Shown: positions 33,357 through 43,526, counted from the stretch's first letter. The stretch is 64,000 bases of DNA from Duganella sp. Root1480D1 (GCF_001427305.1 NZ_LMFZ01000012.1:558001-622000), one strand, 5' to 3'. Numbers and translations: made by a program. The notes: generated by a model not told the origin, from the letters alone.

Positions 33357-34495
33357 GCAGCGGCTTCCGCTCCCGCCTGACAGCGCTGGTGCGCAAGGAA
33401 TTCCGCCAGCTCCTGCGCGACGCATCGAATATGGCAATCGGTATCGCCCTGCCCATCGTGCTGATCCTGATTTTCGGCTATGGCCTCTCGCTGGACGTGA
33501 AGAACGCGCCCATTGCCATCGTGATGGAAGACAGTTCACCCACCGCCCAGGAAGCCGTGGCAGGATTCAGCCTGTCGCCCGCCTTCGCCCCGCTCCCGGT
33601 AGCCTCGATGCACGACGCAGGGGCCCTGATGCGCGAGCGCCGCGTGGACGCCATCGTCCGCATTCCGGCCACGTTCACGCGCGACGTTGCCGCAGGCTCG
33701 GCAGCCGTGCAAATCATCGTGCATGGCGCAGAAGCCAACCGCGCCGCCATCATCCTGAACTACGCCAGTGGCGCGCTGCAGCAATGGAGTGCCCGCCGCG
33801 CCGAACGCCTTGGCAGCGCAGCCCACGCCGATGCCATGCCTGCCAACGGCGCCGTGCGCATCGAACAACGCATGTGGTACAACAGCGCCAACACCAGTAC
33901 CTGGTATCTGGTACCTGGACTGATCGTGCTGATCATGACGCTGGTGGGCGCCTTCCTCACTGCCCTGGTGATGGCGCGCGAGTGGGAGCGCGGCACGCTG
34001 GAAGCGCTGTTCGTCACGCCGGTGCGGCCGGTCGAGATCCTGCTGGCAAAGGTCATCCCCTACTTCTGCGTCGGCATGATGGGCCTCTTCCTTTGCCTGG
34101 CCGCCGCCCGCTTCCTGTTCAAGGTGCCGATGCAGGGATCGCTGCTGGTCATTATCGTCGCCTCCATGCTGTACCTGGTCGTGGCAGTCGGCATGGGGTT
34201 GCTGATTTCTTCCGCGACCAGGAACCAGTTCCTGGCCAGCCAGCTCGCCCTGGTCAGCAGCTTCATGCCGTCGCTGATGCTGTCCGGCTTCCTGTTCGAC
34301 TTGCGAAATGTGCCGTTGGCGGTGCAGGTGGTGGGGCGCATCCTGCCCGCCACCTATTTCATGGAGCTGGTCAAGACCCTGTTCCTGGCCGGGAATGTCT
34401 GGCCGCTCATCTTGCGTAATTGCGCCATCCTCGCCGCCTATGCCGTGCTGTTGCTCGGCATCGCCCGCGCGGTCACCCGGAAACGACTGGACTGA
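33353..34495 (+). CDS. ABC-2 type efflux permease (YbhS-like)
   Basis: 380 residues. One N-terminal membrane segment (MAIGIALPIVLILIFGYGLSLDV), a large periplasmic domain of about 150 residues, then five membrane segments (from about residue 180) with the ABC-2 motif REWERGTLEALFVTPVRPVEILLAKVIPY. Translationally coupled to the ATPase (ATGA) and seven bases before the second permease, with which it should form a heterodimer. Confidence 0.93.
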   Translation: MSSGFRSRLTALVRKEFRQLLRDASNMAIGIALPIVLILIFGYGLSLDVKNAPIAIVMEDSSPTAQEAVAGFSLSPAFAPLPVASMHDAGALMRERRVDAIVRIPATFTRDVAAGSAAVQIIVHGAEANRAAIILNYASGALQQWSARRAERLGSAAHADAMPANGAVRIEQRMWYNSANTSTWYLVPGLIVLIMTLVGAFLTALVMAREWERGTLEALFVTPVRPVEILLAKVIPYFCVGMMGLFLCLAAARFLFKVPMQGSLLVIIVASMLYLVVAVGMGLLISSATRNQFLASQLALVSSFMPSLMLSGFLFDLRNVPLAVQVVGRILPATYFMELVKTLFLAGNVWPLILRNCAILAAYAVLLLGIARAVTRKRLD

Positions 34496-34502
34496 GGCCG
34501 AC

Positions 34503-35621
34503 ATGATCAATTTCTTCCGCCGCATCGCCGTCATCGTCCGCAAGGAATTCCTGGCGGTGCTGAAGGACCCTAAGAGCCGCTTCATCCTGGTGGTGCCGGC
34601 TATCGTGCAAAGCCTGCTATTCGGCTACGCTGCCACCTACGACCTGACGTATGTGCCGTATGCGTTGAATGACGCCAGCCGCAGCGCCGCTTCCGCCGAA
34701 CTGCTGGCCAAGCTGGATGCCAGCGGCACCTTCCGCCGCATGCTCACTTTTGAAACGCAGGAAGCCATGCGTGACGCAATCGACAGCGAAAAAGCGCTGC
34801 TCGCCATCAGCATTCCCGCCGACTTCGAACGCCGCCTGTATGCGGGCGATGCGTCACCCCTGCAAATCGTGCTGGATGGACGCAACTCCAATACGGCCGG
34901 TTCTGCCGCAGGCTACGTTGGCGCCGTCGTGGCCGACTTCAACCGCCAGTGGCGCGAGCAGCACGGCGGCACGCAGGCGCCGCTACGCATTGAATCGCGA
35001 GCCTGGTTCAATCCGAACCTGGAAACACGCTGGTACCTGATGCCCGGCATGATCGCTGCCCTGAGCATGCTGCAAACCCTGCTGCTGACCGCCCTGTCCG
35101 TGGCGCGCGAGCGCGAGCAAGGCACCTTCGACCAATTGCTCGTCACGCCGCTGACGCCAATCGACATCATGATCGGCAAGGCCGTGCCTCCCATCATGAT
35201 CGGCCTGCTGCAATCGACGCTGATCCTGCTCGTCACGCGGCTCTGGTTCGGGGTGCCGATGGCCGGCTCGCTGCTGTCCATTTACGCCGGGCTGACGCTG
35301 TTCACGGTTGCCAGCGTTGGCATCGGCCTGTCGATTTCGGCCGTTTCGCTGAATATGCAGCAGGCCATGCTGTACACCTTCGTGCTGGTGATGCCGATGA
35401 TGCTGCTGTCCGGGCTCACTACGCCGGTGCGGAACATGCCGGAAGTGCTGCAAGTCGTGACCATGGCGAATCCCCTGCGCTTTGCCATCGACATGGTGCA
35501 GCGGGTTTATCTGGAAGGCGTCGGCCTCGGCTTGTTGTGGCCGAATATGGTGCCGCTGCTGTTGATTGCGTTGATAACGCTGCCGCTGGCGGCATGGCTG
35601 TTCCGCCACCGCCTGGCCTGA
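34503..35621 (+). CDS. ABC-2 type efflux permease (YbhR-like)
   Basis: 372 residues with the same layout as the preceding permease: N-terminal membrane segment (FILVVPAIVQSLLFGYAATYDL), periplasmic domain, and C-terminal membrane bundle with REREQGTFDQLLVTPLTPIDIMIGKAVPP. The start ATG at 34503 follows a GAGG site. Second half of the permease pair. Confidence 0.93.
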   Translation: MINFFRRIAVIVRKEFLAVLKDPKSRFILVVPAIVQSLLFGYAATYDLTYVPYALNDASRSAASAELLAKLDASGTFRRMLTFETQEAMRDAIDSEKALLAISIPADFERRLYAGDASPLQIVLDGRNSNTAGSAAGYVGAVVADFNRQWREQHGGTQAPLRIESRAWFNPNLETRWYLMPGMIAALSMLQTLLLTALSVAREREQGTFDQLLVTPLTPIDIMIGKAVPPIMIGLLQSTLILLVTRLWFGVPMAGSLLSIYAGLTLFTVASVGIGLSISAVSLNMQQAMLYTFVLVMPMMLLSGLTTPVRNMPEVLQVVTMANPLRFAIDMVQRVYLEGVGLGLLWPNMVPLLLIALITLPLAAWLFRHRLA

Positions 35622-35633
35622 ACTGGAACCATC

Positions 35634-37091
35634 ATGAAAACGTTCACCATTTTCCCGCTTTGCCTGTCGCTGGCTGCTTGCGCGCTCGGACCAGACTACC
35701 ACGAGCCGGATGTGCAAGCGCCAGCATCCTACGGCGATTGGCACGGCGGAGCAGCGGCACTGCGCGAGACCGGCTTGGCTACCGGCTCGGCCGAATCGTT
35801 TGCCCGCTTCGCCGACCCGGTACTGCGCGATTTGCAGCAACAGGCCGTGGCAGCGAGCTTCGACGTGCGATCGGCAACGCTACGCTTCGCACAAAGCAGG
35901 ATGGCACGCAATGTGGCGGCCGGCGCCGAGGGGCCGCAGCTTACGGCCCGTGCCGGCGCCACGCGGCAGCGCCAGTCGGAATCCGGCGCCGGCACGCGCA
36001 TGGTTGATGCAATCGCGCCGGCCAACCGCGATGTGCTGATCGAAAAGCTCAGCGATCCATTCGCGCTGTACCAGGCTGGCTTCGATGCCGTCTGGGAGCT
36101 GGACTTGTGGGGACGCGTGCGGCGCAGCGTGGAGGCGGCCGATGCCGGCATGGCCGAAGCCAGCTCGGTCCTGCGTGACGTGCAACTGGCAGTGCAGCTC
36201 GAGGTGGCACGCAACTACTATGAAATGCGCGCCGCCCAGCGCCAGCAGGAATTGCTGCTGGCGGATCTGGCCGCAGCGCGCGACATGGCGGCGCTGGTGA
36301 CGGCACGCCAGCGCGGCGGGCTTGCCAGCGACCTTGAAGCCGAACAGCAGCGCGCAGCCCTGGCCGAACTGGAAGGCCGCATGCCGGCATTGCTGGAGCA
36401 GGAAGCCGCCGCCAGCAACAGGCTGACCATGTTGCTCGCCAAGCCGCCCGGCGCGCTGCGGGAGCAACTGACGGCGGCGGGTGGCGCCGCCGCGCCCAGC
36501 GGGCCCGACCTGGCACTGGGCGTACCGGGCGAAGTCATGCGGCACAGGCCCGACATCCAGGCAGCGGAAGCGCGCCTGCAAGCTGCCACCGCCAGGATCG
36601 GCGTGGCGGTGGCAGACCTCTATCCGCGCATCACGCTTGGCTTGTCGCTCGGCTTCGAATCGCTCGACATTGGGAAGTTTGGCGACTGGGGCAGCCGCCA
36701 ATGGTCGCTTGGACCCAGCCTGCAATTGCCCGTGTTCGACAATGGCCGCCGCCGCGCGACGGTCGAACTGCGCCGGCTCGAAGAACAGGAAGCCGCCATC
36801 AACTTCCAGAAAACCGTCCTGAAAGCCTGGCACGAAATGGATGACGCGCTGTCCGCCTACGCCGCCGCGCGCCAGCGCCAGCAAGCGCTCAGCGCAAGGG
36901 AAGCCAGCACCCGCGCCATGCTGGAACTGGCCACCGCACGTGCACGCCGCGGCATGAGCGACCAACTGCCGGTACTGCAAGCGCAGCGCGCCATGCTCGC
37001 CGTGCAGCGCGAGCGCGCCGCCAGCGACAGCGAGCTCGCACTGCGCCTGCTGGCCATTTGCAAAGCCAGCGGGCTGGCCCCGCAACCGTAG
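35634..37091 (+). CDS. Outer-membrane efflux lipoprotein (NodT/CusC/OprM family)
   Basis: 485 residues. Lipoprotein signal peptide ending LSLAAC (Cys at about 16), then LGPDYHEPDVQAPASYGDW, the family hallmark, and two OEP repeats rich in Ala, Gln and Arg that build the tunnel. MRHRPDIQAAEARLQAATARIGVAVADLYPRI is the second-repeat signature. Twelve bases after the permease gene, closing the operon, which thus encodes a complete tripartite pump. Confidence 0.94.
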   Translation: MKTFTIFPLCLSLAACALGPDYHEPDVQAPASYGDWHGGAAALRETGLATGSAESFARFADPVLRDLQQQAVAASFDVRSATLRFAQSRMARNVAAGAEGPQLTARAGATRQRQSESGAGTRMVDAIAPANRDVLIEKLSDPFALYQAGFDAVWELDLWGRVRRSVEAADAGMAEASSVLRDVQLAVQLEVARNYYEMRAAQRQQELLLADLAAARDMAALVTARQRGGLASDLEAEQQRAALAELEGRMPALLEQEAAASNRLTMLLAKPPGALREQLTAAGGAAAPSGPDLALGVPGEVMRHRPDIQAAEARLQAATARIGVAVADLYPRITLGLSLGFESLDIGKFGDWGSRQWSLGPSLQLPVFDNGRRRATVELRRLEEQEAAINFQKTVLKAWHEMDDALSAYAAARQRQQALSAREASTRAMLELATARARRGMSDQLPVLQAQRAMLAVQRERAASDSELALRLLAICKASGLAPQP

Positions 37092-37179
37092 CTTTCTACC
37101 AAGAAATTATCAGAATTGCGCGAGCTTGGCTCCGGGTCGGATAAGATAGAGGTTTTCGACTCCCCGCCTTAGGGCGCTT

Positions 37180-38517
37180 ATGGACAACCTTTTACTCGTA
37201 ATTTTCGCACTCTTCCTCGTAGCACTGAACGGCTTCTACGTCGCCGCTGAATTCAGCATCGTCACCCTGCGCCGCACCCGCGTGCGTGCCATCGAAAAGA
37301 CCCAGGGCCTGCGCGGCCGCATCCTGGCCAAGGTCCACGGCCAGCTCGATGCCTACCTGTCCGCCTGCCAATTGGGTATTACCCTTGCCTCGCTCGGCCT
37401 GGGCTGGATCGGTGAACCGGCCTTCGCCCGCCTGCTGGAACCCTTGCTCACTCTCCTTGGCATCACTTCGCCGGAGATCGTGCACGGCATTTCCTTCATA
37501 TTCGCCTTCGTCACCATCTCCTTCCTGCACATCGTGGTGGGCGAGCTGGCGCCGAAATCGCTGGCCATCCGCATTCCTGAAGCGGTCGCGCTGTGGAGCG
37601 CCATCCCGCTGTACGCTTTCTACTGGACCATGTACCCGGCCATCTGGTTGCTGAACCAGAGCGCCAACGCAGTGCTGCGCCTGGCCGGCCTGGGCAACGC
37701 TGGCGGCCACGAGTCGCACTACTCGACCGACGAACTGAAGCTGATCCTGCGCACCAGCCAGCCCGGCGAATCCTTCAACAAGGATGAACGCAATATCCTG
37801 GCCAACTCGCTGGACTTCTCGCAATTGCGCGTGGCCGACCTGATGCGTCCGATCAATGAAGTGATCGCGCTGCACGCCGACCGCTCGATGGACGAAAACC
37901 TCGACACCGTGGTGCGCAACCGCTTCAGCCGCTACCCCTACTTCGATGAGGAAGGCGACAGCGTGCTGGGCGTGGTGCACCTGAAGGACCTGTTCTTCGC
38001 ACTGCAATCGCGCAAGGAGCTGAAAAACCTGTCGGGCTTCCTGCGCCCGGTCGAGACCATTTCCGCCCGCACCCCTGCACTGGAGCTGTTCCGCCGCTTC
38101 AAGGACGGCGCGCCGCACTTCGCCCTGATCGGCGAAAAAGGCAAGCGCCCGGTCGGCTTCCTCACGCTGGACAACCTGCTGGGCGCCATGGTGGGCGAAA
38201 TCCACGACGAGTTCCGGCTCAACGAAAACGACTGGCTCAAGCAGCCGGACGGCTCGCTGATCGGTAAGGCCAGCCTGCCGATCTTCTCGCTGGAGCGCAT
38301 TCTCGGCGCCGACATCGAGAACGAGGAAATGGGCCTGGGCGAAGTGGAATCGGTCGGTGGCCTGATCATGCTGAAGCTCGGCGACATCCCGAAACAGGGC
38401 CAGCGCGTCGAATTCGACGCCTTCGACCTGGTGGTGAAAAAGATGAATGGCCCGCGTATACTGTTGGTAAAGGTAATCCCGCGCAACCTGCCGCCGGATT
38501 CCGACGAACAGGATTGA
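37180..38517 (+). CDS. HlyC/CorC-family transporter (CNNM/DUF21-CBS protein)
   Basis: 445 residues. N-terminal DUF21 membrane domain with about four segments (LLLVIFALFLVALNGFYVAAEFSIVTLRRTRV...), then two CBS domains (about 215-335; DLMRPINEVIALHADRSMDENLDTVVRNRFSRYPYFDE) and a C-terminal CorC_HlyC domain (about 355-435). Members export or balance Mg2+ and other divalent ions; the hemolysin name is historical. One base separates it from the next gene. Confidence 0.92.
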   Translation: MDNLLLVIFALFLVALNGFYVAAEFSIVTLRRTRVRAIEKTQGLRGRILAKVHGQLDAYLSACQLGITLASLGLGWIGEPAFARLLEPLLTLLGITSPEIVHGISFIFAFVTISFLHIVVGELAPKSLAIRIPEAVALWSAIPLYAFYWTMYPAIWLLNQSANAVLRLAGLGNAGGHESHYSTDELKLILRTSQPGESFNKDERNILANSLDFSQLRVADLMRPINEVIALHADRSMDENLDTVVRNRFSRYPYFDEEGDSVLGVVHLKDLFFALQSRKELKNLSGFLRPVETISARTPALELFRRFKDGAPHFALIGEKGKRPVGFLTLDNLLGAMVGEIHDEFRLNENDWLKQPDGSLIGKASLPIFSLERILGADIENEEMGLGEVESVGGLIMLKLGDIPKQGQRVEFDAFDLVVKKMNGPRILLVKVIPRNLPPDSDEQD

Positions 38518-38518
38518 T

Positions 38519-39304
38519 ATGCTACTGCGCGGTACCCTGATTGCCATTGCGGCCTGCCTTGCCGGCAGCGCAATGGCAGCAACCTGCGGCCCCTACACCG
38601 TCGCCATGTACGAACACGGCGCCCTGTACTACCACAGCGGCGCGCAATGGTCCGGCATCGACAAGGACATCGTCGACGAACTGGCGCGCCGCACCGGCTG
38701 CGAGCTGCGCATGACACGCGATTCGCGTATCCGCATCTGGACCATGCTGAAGGAAGGCACGCTGGACATGACCATGTCCGGCATTGCCACGCCCGAGCGC
38801 GAAAGCTTTGCACGCTTCACGCCTTACCTGCAGTCGCGCAATATGCTCCTGCTGCGCAACGAGGCGGCAGCGCATGCCGCCACGCTGGAACAATTCGCGG
38901 CACGGCCGGAGCTCAAAGTGGCCGTCATCAAGGGTTTCAGGCACGGCACGACTTACGACGCCTGGCTTGACCGCCTGCGCAAGCAGGGCCGCGTGTACGA
39001 CACACCCGACTACAGCACGCTGCTGCGGCTGTTCCAGTACGGCCGCGTGCACGCCATCCTTCAGTTAAGCAGCAATATCGACGCCCTGCACCGCGATGCC
39101 CATCTGCGCGGCCAGTTCCGCGTGTTGGACCTGGTGCCGCGCGAGAACGTCCAGGGATCGCTGGTCATTTCCCGCCTGGTCGCCGATGCGCCGGCCACGA
39201 AAATGGAGCAGGCATTGCGTGCCATGCGCGAGGACGGCACCGTCAAAACCATCATGGAACGGCATACCAGTCCCGAACGGGCGCTGGCGATGCTGGTGCG
39301 CTAA
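38519..39304 (+). CDS. Periplasmic substrate-binding protein (family 3 SBP-like)
   Basis: 261 residues with a signal peptide (about 1-20, ending GSAMA) and the SBP_bac_3 fold: SGIDKDIVDELARRTGCELRMTRDSRIRIWTMLKEGTLDMTMSGIATPERESFARFTPYL, then KVAVIKGFRHGTTYDAWLDRLR. The family binds amino acids or similar small solutes, but no ABC permease gene is next to it, so it may be an orphan or feed a distant transporter or signal system. One base after the CorC gene. Its stop overlaps that of the convergent H-NOX gene (39301-39304). Confidence 0.85.
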   Translation: MLLRGTLIAIAACLAGSAMAATCGPYTVAMYEHGALYYHSGAQWSGIDKDIVDELARRTGCELRMTRDSRIRIWTMLKEGTLDMTMSGIATPERESFARFTPYLQSRNMLLLRNEAAAHAATLEQFAARPELKVAVIKGFRHGTTYDAWLDRLRKQGRVYDTPDYSTLLRLFQYGRVHAILQLSSNIDALHRDAHLRGQFRVLDLVPRENVQGSLVISRLVADAPATKMEQALRAMREDGTVKTIMERHTSPERALAMLVR

Positions 39305-39852
39305 GCGCTTCGCCGGACGAGTTCAAAGCGCGCGCGATGCAGCGCGCCTTCCTTCGGCAAGTCGGTTCGGGTAACGGCGATGTTTTCGCCGAAGTGCTTG
39401 ATGCAGCCGGCAATCAAGCCTTCCGCCAGGTCGCCCAAACCGCGTGGGGAGCTGTAGTGCATCAGCAGCCTGTCCGGGGATGGACGTTCGCAAGGCAGCG
39501 ACGGCAATTCGGCGTCCGGGTACAGCTTGCGCACTTCGACATGGATCACGTCGTCGATGTGGGACAGGAAATCAAAGGCGCTATGGCTATCGGCAAATAG
39601 CGGCTGGTAGCTCACGCTGAAGCGCTGGAACAGGTGTTCGCCAAACATATGGATCAACTGCGGCATACTGACGCCGCTGGCGTCGGAAAGCGCTTGCACC
39701 AGGCGTACCAGTTCGGCGTGATCGTAGGTACCAACCGAGGTGTAGGCGCCGTCGTTTGGCAACTTGGCTTCGGTGATGATCCGGTCCAGCATTTCCAGGC
39801 CCATGCGGCCCTCGACCAACTCCATGAACTCCGTGAACACGATGCCTTTCAT
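39301..39852 (-). CDS. H-NOX heme nitric-oxide sensor protein
   Basis: 183-residue heme-binding domain protein. The proximal ligand is H104 in DDVIHVEVRKLYPDA. The heme-propionate motif YxSxR is Y133-S135-R137 in HYSSPRG. The start MKGIVFTEFMELVE is typical. The site that holds the distal O2-binding Tyr in the Thermoanaerobacter protein is Leu here (residue 142), so NO binding without stable O2 binding is expected. No histidine kinase or cyclic-di-GMP gene, the usual partners, is adjacent. It is the last gene of the oxidase-assembly operon, nine bases behind the AI-2E-type permease, with an AGGAGG site. See findings. Confidence 0.93.
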   Translation of the reverse strand: MKGIVFTEFMELVEGRMGLEMLDRIITEAKLPNDGAYTSVGTYDHAELVRLVQALSDASGVSMPQLIHMFGEHLFQRFSVSYQPLFADSHSAFDFLSHIDDVIHVEVRKLYPDAELPSLPCERPSPDRLLMHYSSPRGLGDLAEGLIAGCIKHFGENIAVTRTDLPKEGALHRARFELVRRSA

Positions 39853-39861
39853 GGCGCCCTC

Positions 39862-40905
39862 CTACACGACAGGTTTGACCTTGGTCCAGTTTCTCAGCAG
39901 GCCAAGCGCCACCGCGAGCAGCGTCGGTCCGATGAACAGCCCGACAAAACCGAAGGCCAGCACGCCCCCCATTACCCCAAGCAGTACCAGCGCGAACGGC
40001 AGGCTGGAACCGCGCGAGATCAGGATCGGCTTGACCACGTTATCTACGCCGCTGATGACGACTGTGCCGTAGATGAGCATGAAGATGCCCCAGCCAGTCA
40101 TGCCTTGCGAGAACAGCCAGATCGCCGCGCCGCCCCAGATCAAAGGCGGCCCCACCGGCACCAGGGAGAAGATGAACGTAGCCACCGACAGCAAGGCCAC
40201 GGCGGGCACGCCCGCGATCAGGAAGCCTACCGCCGCCACGGCAGCTTGCGCCAGCGCAGTGCCCAGCATGCCGTACATCACGCCGGTGACGGTGCGGCTA
40301 ACGGTTTCCGCCACTTCGACCGCGTGCTCGCCCATGATCTTGTTCATGCCCACTTCCAGCGCAGTCACGATGTTATGGCCGTCGCGATACAGGAAGAAGG
40401 AGACAAAGGCGGCCAGGCTGACCTGCGCCACGCCGGCGCCAAGCACGATGCCGCTATTCAGCAGGATATTGCGGGCCGGTTCCACGTATTTCTTGGCCAC
40501 GGCCAGCAGTTCCTCTTTGCTGCTCAGGATCTGGCGCAGGTAGGATTCGACCGCTTCGCCCACCAGGGGCAACTGGCGCAGCCAGGCCGGCGGCTCAAAG
40601 CCGCCTGCATCAAGCGCGTCGCGCGCCCCGCGGTAAAAGTGTGTCACGCTGTCGGCGATATTCCAGGTCACCAGCGTCAAAGGCAAGACGATGATCAGCA
40701 CCAGCGACACCGTCATCACCGCCGCGGCCAGGTTGCGCCGCCCTTTCAGGCGAGCCAGCAGGCGTTGGTACAGGGGCCAGGAGGAAATTGCGATGGCGGC
40801 GGCAAACAGGATGCCGGCCAGGAAGGGGCGCAGGACGTACAGGCAGCCAATGACGAGAAATACAATGGCTGCCAGGCGGCTATAGGGCTGAAATCGTTGT
40901 TCCAT
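39862..40905 (-). CDS. AI-2E family transporter (PerM/YdiK-like permease)
   Basis: 347 residues with about eight membrane segments (LAAIVFLVIGCLYVLRPFLAGILFAAAIAISSW...; C-terminal GPPLIWGGAAIWLFSQGMTGWGIFMLIYGTVVISGVDNVVKPILISRGSSLPFALVLLGVMGG). The DNVVKP...LPF.LVLLGVMGG stretch is the family signature. Substrates are unsettled: autoinducer-2 export, sodium/proton exchange and peptide roles have been proposed for members. Nineteen bases after sco and nine before the H-NOX gene. Confidence 0.92.
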   Translation of the reverse strand: MEQRFQPYSRLAAIVFLVIGCLYVLRPFLAGILFAAAIAISSWPLYQRLLARLKGRRNLAAAVMTVSLVLIIVLPLTLVTWNIADSVTHFYRGARDALDAGGFEPPAWLRQLPLVGEAVESYLRQILSSKEELLAVAKKYVEPARNILLNSGIVLGAGVAQVSLAAFVSFFLYRDGHNIVTALEVGMNKIMGEHAVEVAETVSRTVTGVMYGMLGTALAQAAVAAVGFLIAGVPAVALLSVATFIFSLVPVGPPLIWGGAAIWLFSQGMTGWGIFMLIYGTVVISGVDNVVKPILISRGSSLPFALVLLGVMGGVLAFGFVGLFIGPTLLAVALGLLRNWTKVKPVV

Positions 40906-40924
40906 GCCCTTAGCTTATCAGGAA

Positions 40925-41503
40925 TCAGTTGGCGACGAGAAGCTTCAGGTCGTGCACGATAGGCGCCGCTCCACCGTTGTGGCGCAGGAACAGGCGCAGC
41001 TTGCCGCTTTTGTCGAACACATAGCTGCCAGCCGTGTGGTCGATGGTGTAGCTGTCGGGAGTCTTGCCCGGCACCTTCTGGTAAAACACCTTGAACTCCT
41101 TGGCGGTAGCGGCAACCTGCTCCGGCGTGCCGTACAGGCCAACAAAACGCGAGTCGAAGCCCGGCACGTACTGCGACAGCAGCTCCTTGGTATCGCGCTC
41201 AGGGTCGAGGGTGGCGAACAGCACCTGCACCTTGTCGGCGTCCGGGCCTAGTTCCTTCATCACGGCCGACATTTCAGCCATGGTGGTCGGGCAAACGTCA
41301 GGGCAGTGGGTGAAGCCGAAGAACAGCACCACCACCTTGCCCTTGTAGGAATCCAGCGTTACCGGCTTGCCGGTATGGTCGTTCAGCGAAAAACCCTTGC
41401 CGTAACCGAGGCCGGTCAGGTCGGTGTTTTCAAACTTGAGCTGCTTCTCGCCGCAAGCGGCCAGCGCGAGCAGCATGAACAGCGCCGCAAACAGTTTTTT
41501 CAT
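40925..41503 (-). CDS. SCO1/SenC-family copper chaperone for cytochrome oxidase
   Basis: 192 residues, lipoprotein signal (LLALAAC, Cys17), thioredoxin fold with copper ligands C67 and C71 in THCPDVCP and the conserved His in TIDHTAGSYVFD. It helps to load the CuA centre of oxidase subunit II. Fifth gene of the surf1-ctaA-ctaB-sco operon, five bases behind ctaB. Confidence 0.95.
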   Translation of the reverse strand: MKKLFAALFMLLALAACGEKQLKFENTDLTGLGYGKGFSLNDHTGKPVTLDSYKGKVVVLFFGFTHCPDVCPTTMAEMSAVMKELGPDADKVQVLFATLDPERDTKELLSQYVPGFDSRFVGLYGTPEQVAATAKEFKVFYQKVPGKTPDSYTIDHTAGSYVFDKSGKLRLFLRHNGGAAPIVHDLKLLVAN

Positions 41504-41508
41504 TGTGT

Positions 41509-42384
41509 TCAGAACTTGAAGTAGTGGTCGACCAGCAGCGCCGCGAACAGCAGCGACAGGTAGATGATGGACCAGGTGAAAGCCTTGCGCGCAACGATAT
41601 CGCTGTAATGCTTGTAGATGCGCCAGCCGTAGTACAAGAATACCGCGTTCAGCACAATCGCGCTGGCGAGGTAAATCAGGCCGCTCATCTTCACGGCGAA
41701 CGGCAGCAGCGTGGTGGCTGCCAGGATGATCGAATACAGCCAGACGTGGAAGGCGGTGAAGCCCATACCGTGCGTGACCGGCAGCATCGGCAGGCCGGAA
41801 CGCTCATAGTCGGCCTTGCGGTACATGGCCAGCGCCCAGAAGTGCGGCGGAGTCCAGACGAAGATGATCAGCACCAGCAGCCAGGCTTGCATCGGCACAT
41901 CGTTGGCAATGGCGGCCCAGCCCAGGGCCGGCGGCATGGCGCCGGACAGGCCGCCGATCACGATGTTCTGCGGCGTGGCCGGCTTCAGGATCATGGTGTA
42001 GATCACGGCGTAGCCGACGAAGGTGACAAAGGTCAGCCACATGGTCAGCGGATTGACCAGCTGGTGCAGGATCCACATGCCGGCGCCGCCGATCACGGCC
42101 GCAAACACCACGGTCTGGGGAACGGTGATGTCGCCCATTGCCATCGGGCGGCGCGCGGTACGCGCCATGCGGGCATCGATTTCGCGCTCGGCCAGGCAGT
42201 TGACCGCAAACGCGGCGCCCGACAGCAGCCAGATGCCGGCAGTCGCCGCGATCACCACGCGCCAGTCAGGCATGCCATCGCTCGCCAGGAACATGCCGAT
42301 CACGGCGCAAAACACGGCGAGCTGCGTCACGCGCGGCTTGGTCAGGGCCCAGTATTGGGCCATGCGGGAGGTGGAGGATTTCAT
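41509..42384 (-). CDS. ctaB: Heme o synthase (protoheme IX farnesyltransferase)
   Basis: Integral membrane prenyltransferase that adds a farnesyl group to heme b, the first step to heme a. 291 residues with about nine membrane segments and the Asp/Glu-rich prenyl-diphosphate motif [19 protein letters not shown], plus [12 protein letters not shown]. Two bases behind ctaA, five before sco. The symbol cyoE is a synonym. Confidence 0.95.
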   Translation of the reverse strand: MKSSTSRMAQYWALTKPRVTQLAVFCAVIGMFLASDGMPDWRVVIAATAGIWLLSGAAFAVNCLAEREIDARMARTARRPMAMGDITVPQTVVFAAVIGGAGMWILHQLVNPLTMWLTFVTFVGYAVIYTMILKPATPQNIVIGGLSGAMPPALGWAAIANDVPMQAWLLVLIIFVWTPPHFWALAMYRKADYERSGLPMLPVTHGMGFTAFHVWLYSIILAATTLLPFAVKMSGLIYLASAIVLNAVFLYYGWRIYKHYSDIVARKAFTWSIIYLSLLFAALLVDHYFKF

Positions 42385-42386
42385 TG

Positions 42387-43526
42387 TTATTGGTAGGCGG
42401 GGGCAGCCAGGTACTTAGCCCTGTAGTTTATCATGGTCAGCAACAGCACCAGGGCTGCCGCGCCTGCGTTATGGACCACGGCAATGGCCAGCGGGAAGTT
42501 GAAATAAATGGTCGCCACGCCGGTCAATGCCTGCAGTGCCAGCACGGCCGCCATCCAGCGCGCATGCTTGCCCAGGCCGTCGACGCGCCAGGCCTGCCAG
42601 GCGGTCGCGCCCAGCACCACCACCACCACGGCAGCGAAGTTGCGATGCACCCAGTGGATCGCCGTCAGCGCCGCGAATGGCAGGTAGTGGCCGGCGGCAG
42701 TCTTGCCCAATTCGCGCCACAGGTGGAAACCATGTTCGAAGTCCATCTGGGGCATCCAGGCGCCGCCGCATTTCGGGAATTCGCTGCAAGCCAGGGTCGC
42801 GTAGTTGGAACTGACCCAGGCCCCCAGCGCCAGTTGCGCCAGCAGCACCACGCCGGACAGCGCCGCCAGCAGGCGGATGCGGCGCAGGCGTGCCAGCTGC
42901 GAGCCGGCGGCGCGCGGCAGCGGCGCATGCAATTGATCCTCGCTCCCGCCGAACCAGGCCAGCAGCGCCAGCAGCGACATGCCCAGCACCAGGTGGCCGG
43001 TGACGAAGATTGGCTGCAGCTTCTGCGTCACGGTCCAGGCGCCAAAGGCGCCTTGCAGCAGGATGAAGAAGAACAGGAAAGTCGGATAGCCCGGCGGAAT
43101 GCGGCGCGCCATGCCGGCACCGGCCCCGGCACGGCCCCTGCCGGTCGAACGCCACCACGCCACGCCCATCATGGCGACGATCAGCACGCCGATGCCCATG
43201 GCCAGGTAGCGGTGGATCATCTCGATCCAGGCCTTCATCATGGTGACCGGGCCGGTCGGCATCAGCGATTCGGCGGCGCGGATCTGTTCATGCGCAATGA
43301 AAGGATTGGCCTCGCCATAACACCCCGGCCAGTCCGGGCAACCCAGGCCCGAATCGGTCAGGCGCGTGAAGGCGCCGAATACGATCAGGTCGAAAGTCAG
43401 GAAGACCGCGATCCAGACCAGCTTGCGGTATTTATTCGTGTCCCTGGAGATCCAGACGGCCGACAGCGGCAGCGACGCCACCAGCAGGGCCGTAATCGCC
43501 ATATGGGCAAAGGAGTTATGGTCCAT
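42387..43526 (-). CDS. ctaA: Heme A synthase (COX15/CtaA family)
   Basis: Membrane oxidase that converts the C8 methyl of heme o to the formyl group of heme a. 379 residues, eight membrane segments; [27 protein letters not shown] is the family signature with its Cys pair; heme-ligand histidines lie in [16 protein letters not shown] and HWVHRNFA. It sits ten bases behind the thioredoxin-like gene. Confidence 0.96.
   Translation of the reverse strand: MDHNSFAHMAITALLVASLPLSAVWISRDTNKYRKLVWIAVFLTFDLIVFGAFTRLTDSGLGCPDWPGCYGEANPFIAHEQIRAAESLMPTGPVTMMKAWIEMIHRYLAMGIGVLIVAMMGVAWWRSTGRGRAGAGAGMARRIPPGYPTFLFFFILLQGAFGAWTVTQKLQPIFVTGHLVLGMSLLALLAWFGGSEDQLHAPLPRAAGSQLARLRRIRLLAALSGVVLLAQLALGAWVSSNYATLACSEFPKCGGAWMPQMDFEHGFHLWRELGKTAAGHYLPFAALTAIHWVHRNFAAVVVVVLGATAWQAWRVDGLGKHARWMAAVLALQALTGVATIYFNFPLAIAVVHNAGAAALVLLLTMINYRAKYLAAPAYQ

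Noticed and set aside
37092..37179. Possible riboswitch in the leader of the CorC-type gene
   Set aside because: The leader is under 90 bases and I cannot match it to any known Mg2+ or Mn2+ riboswitch core.
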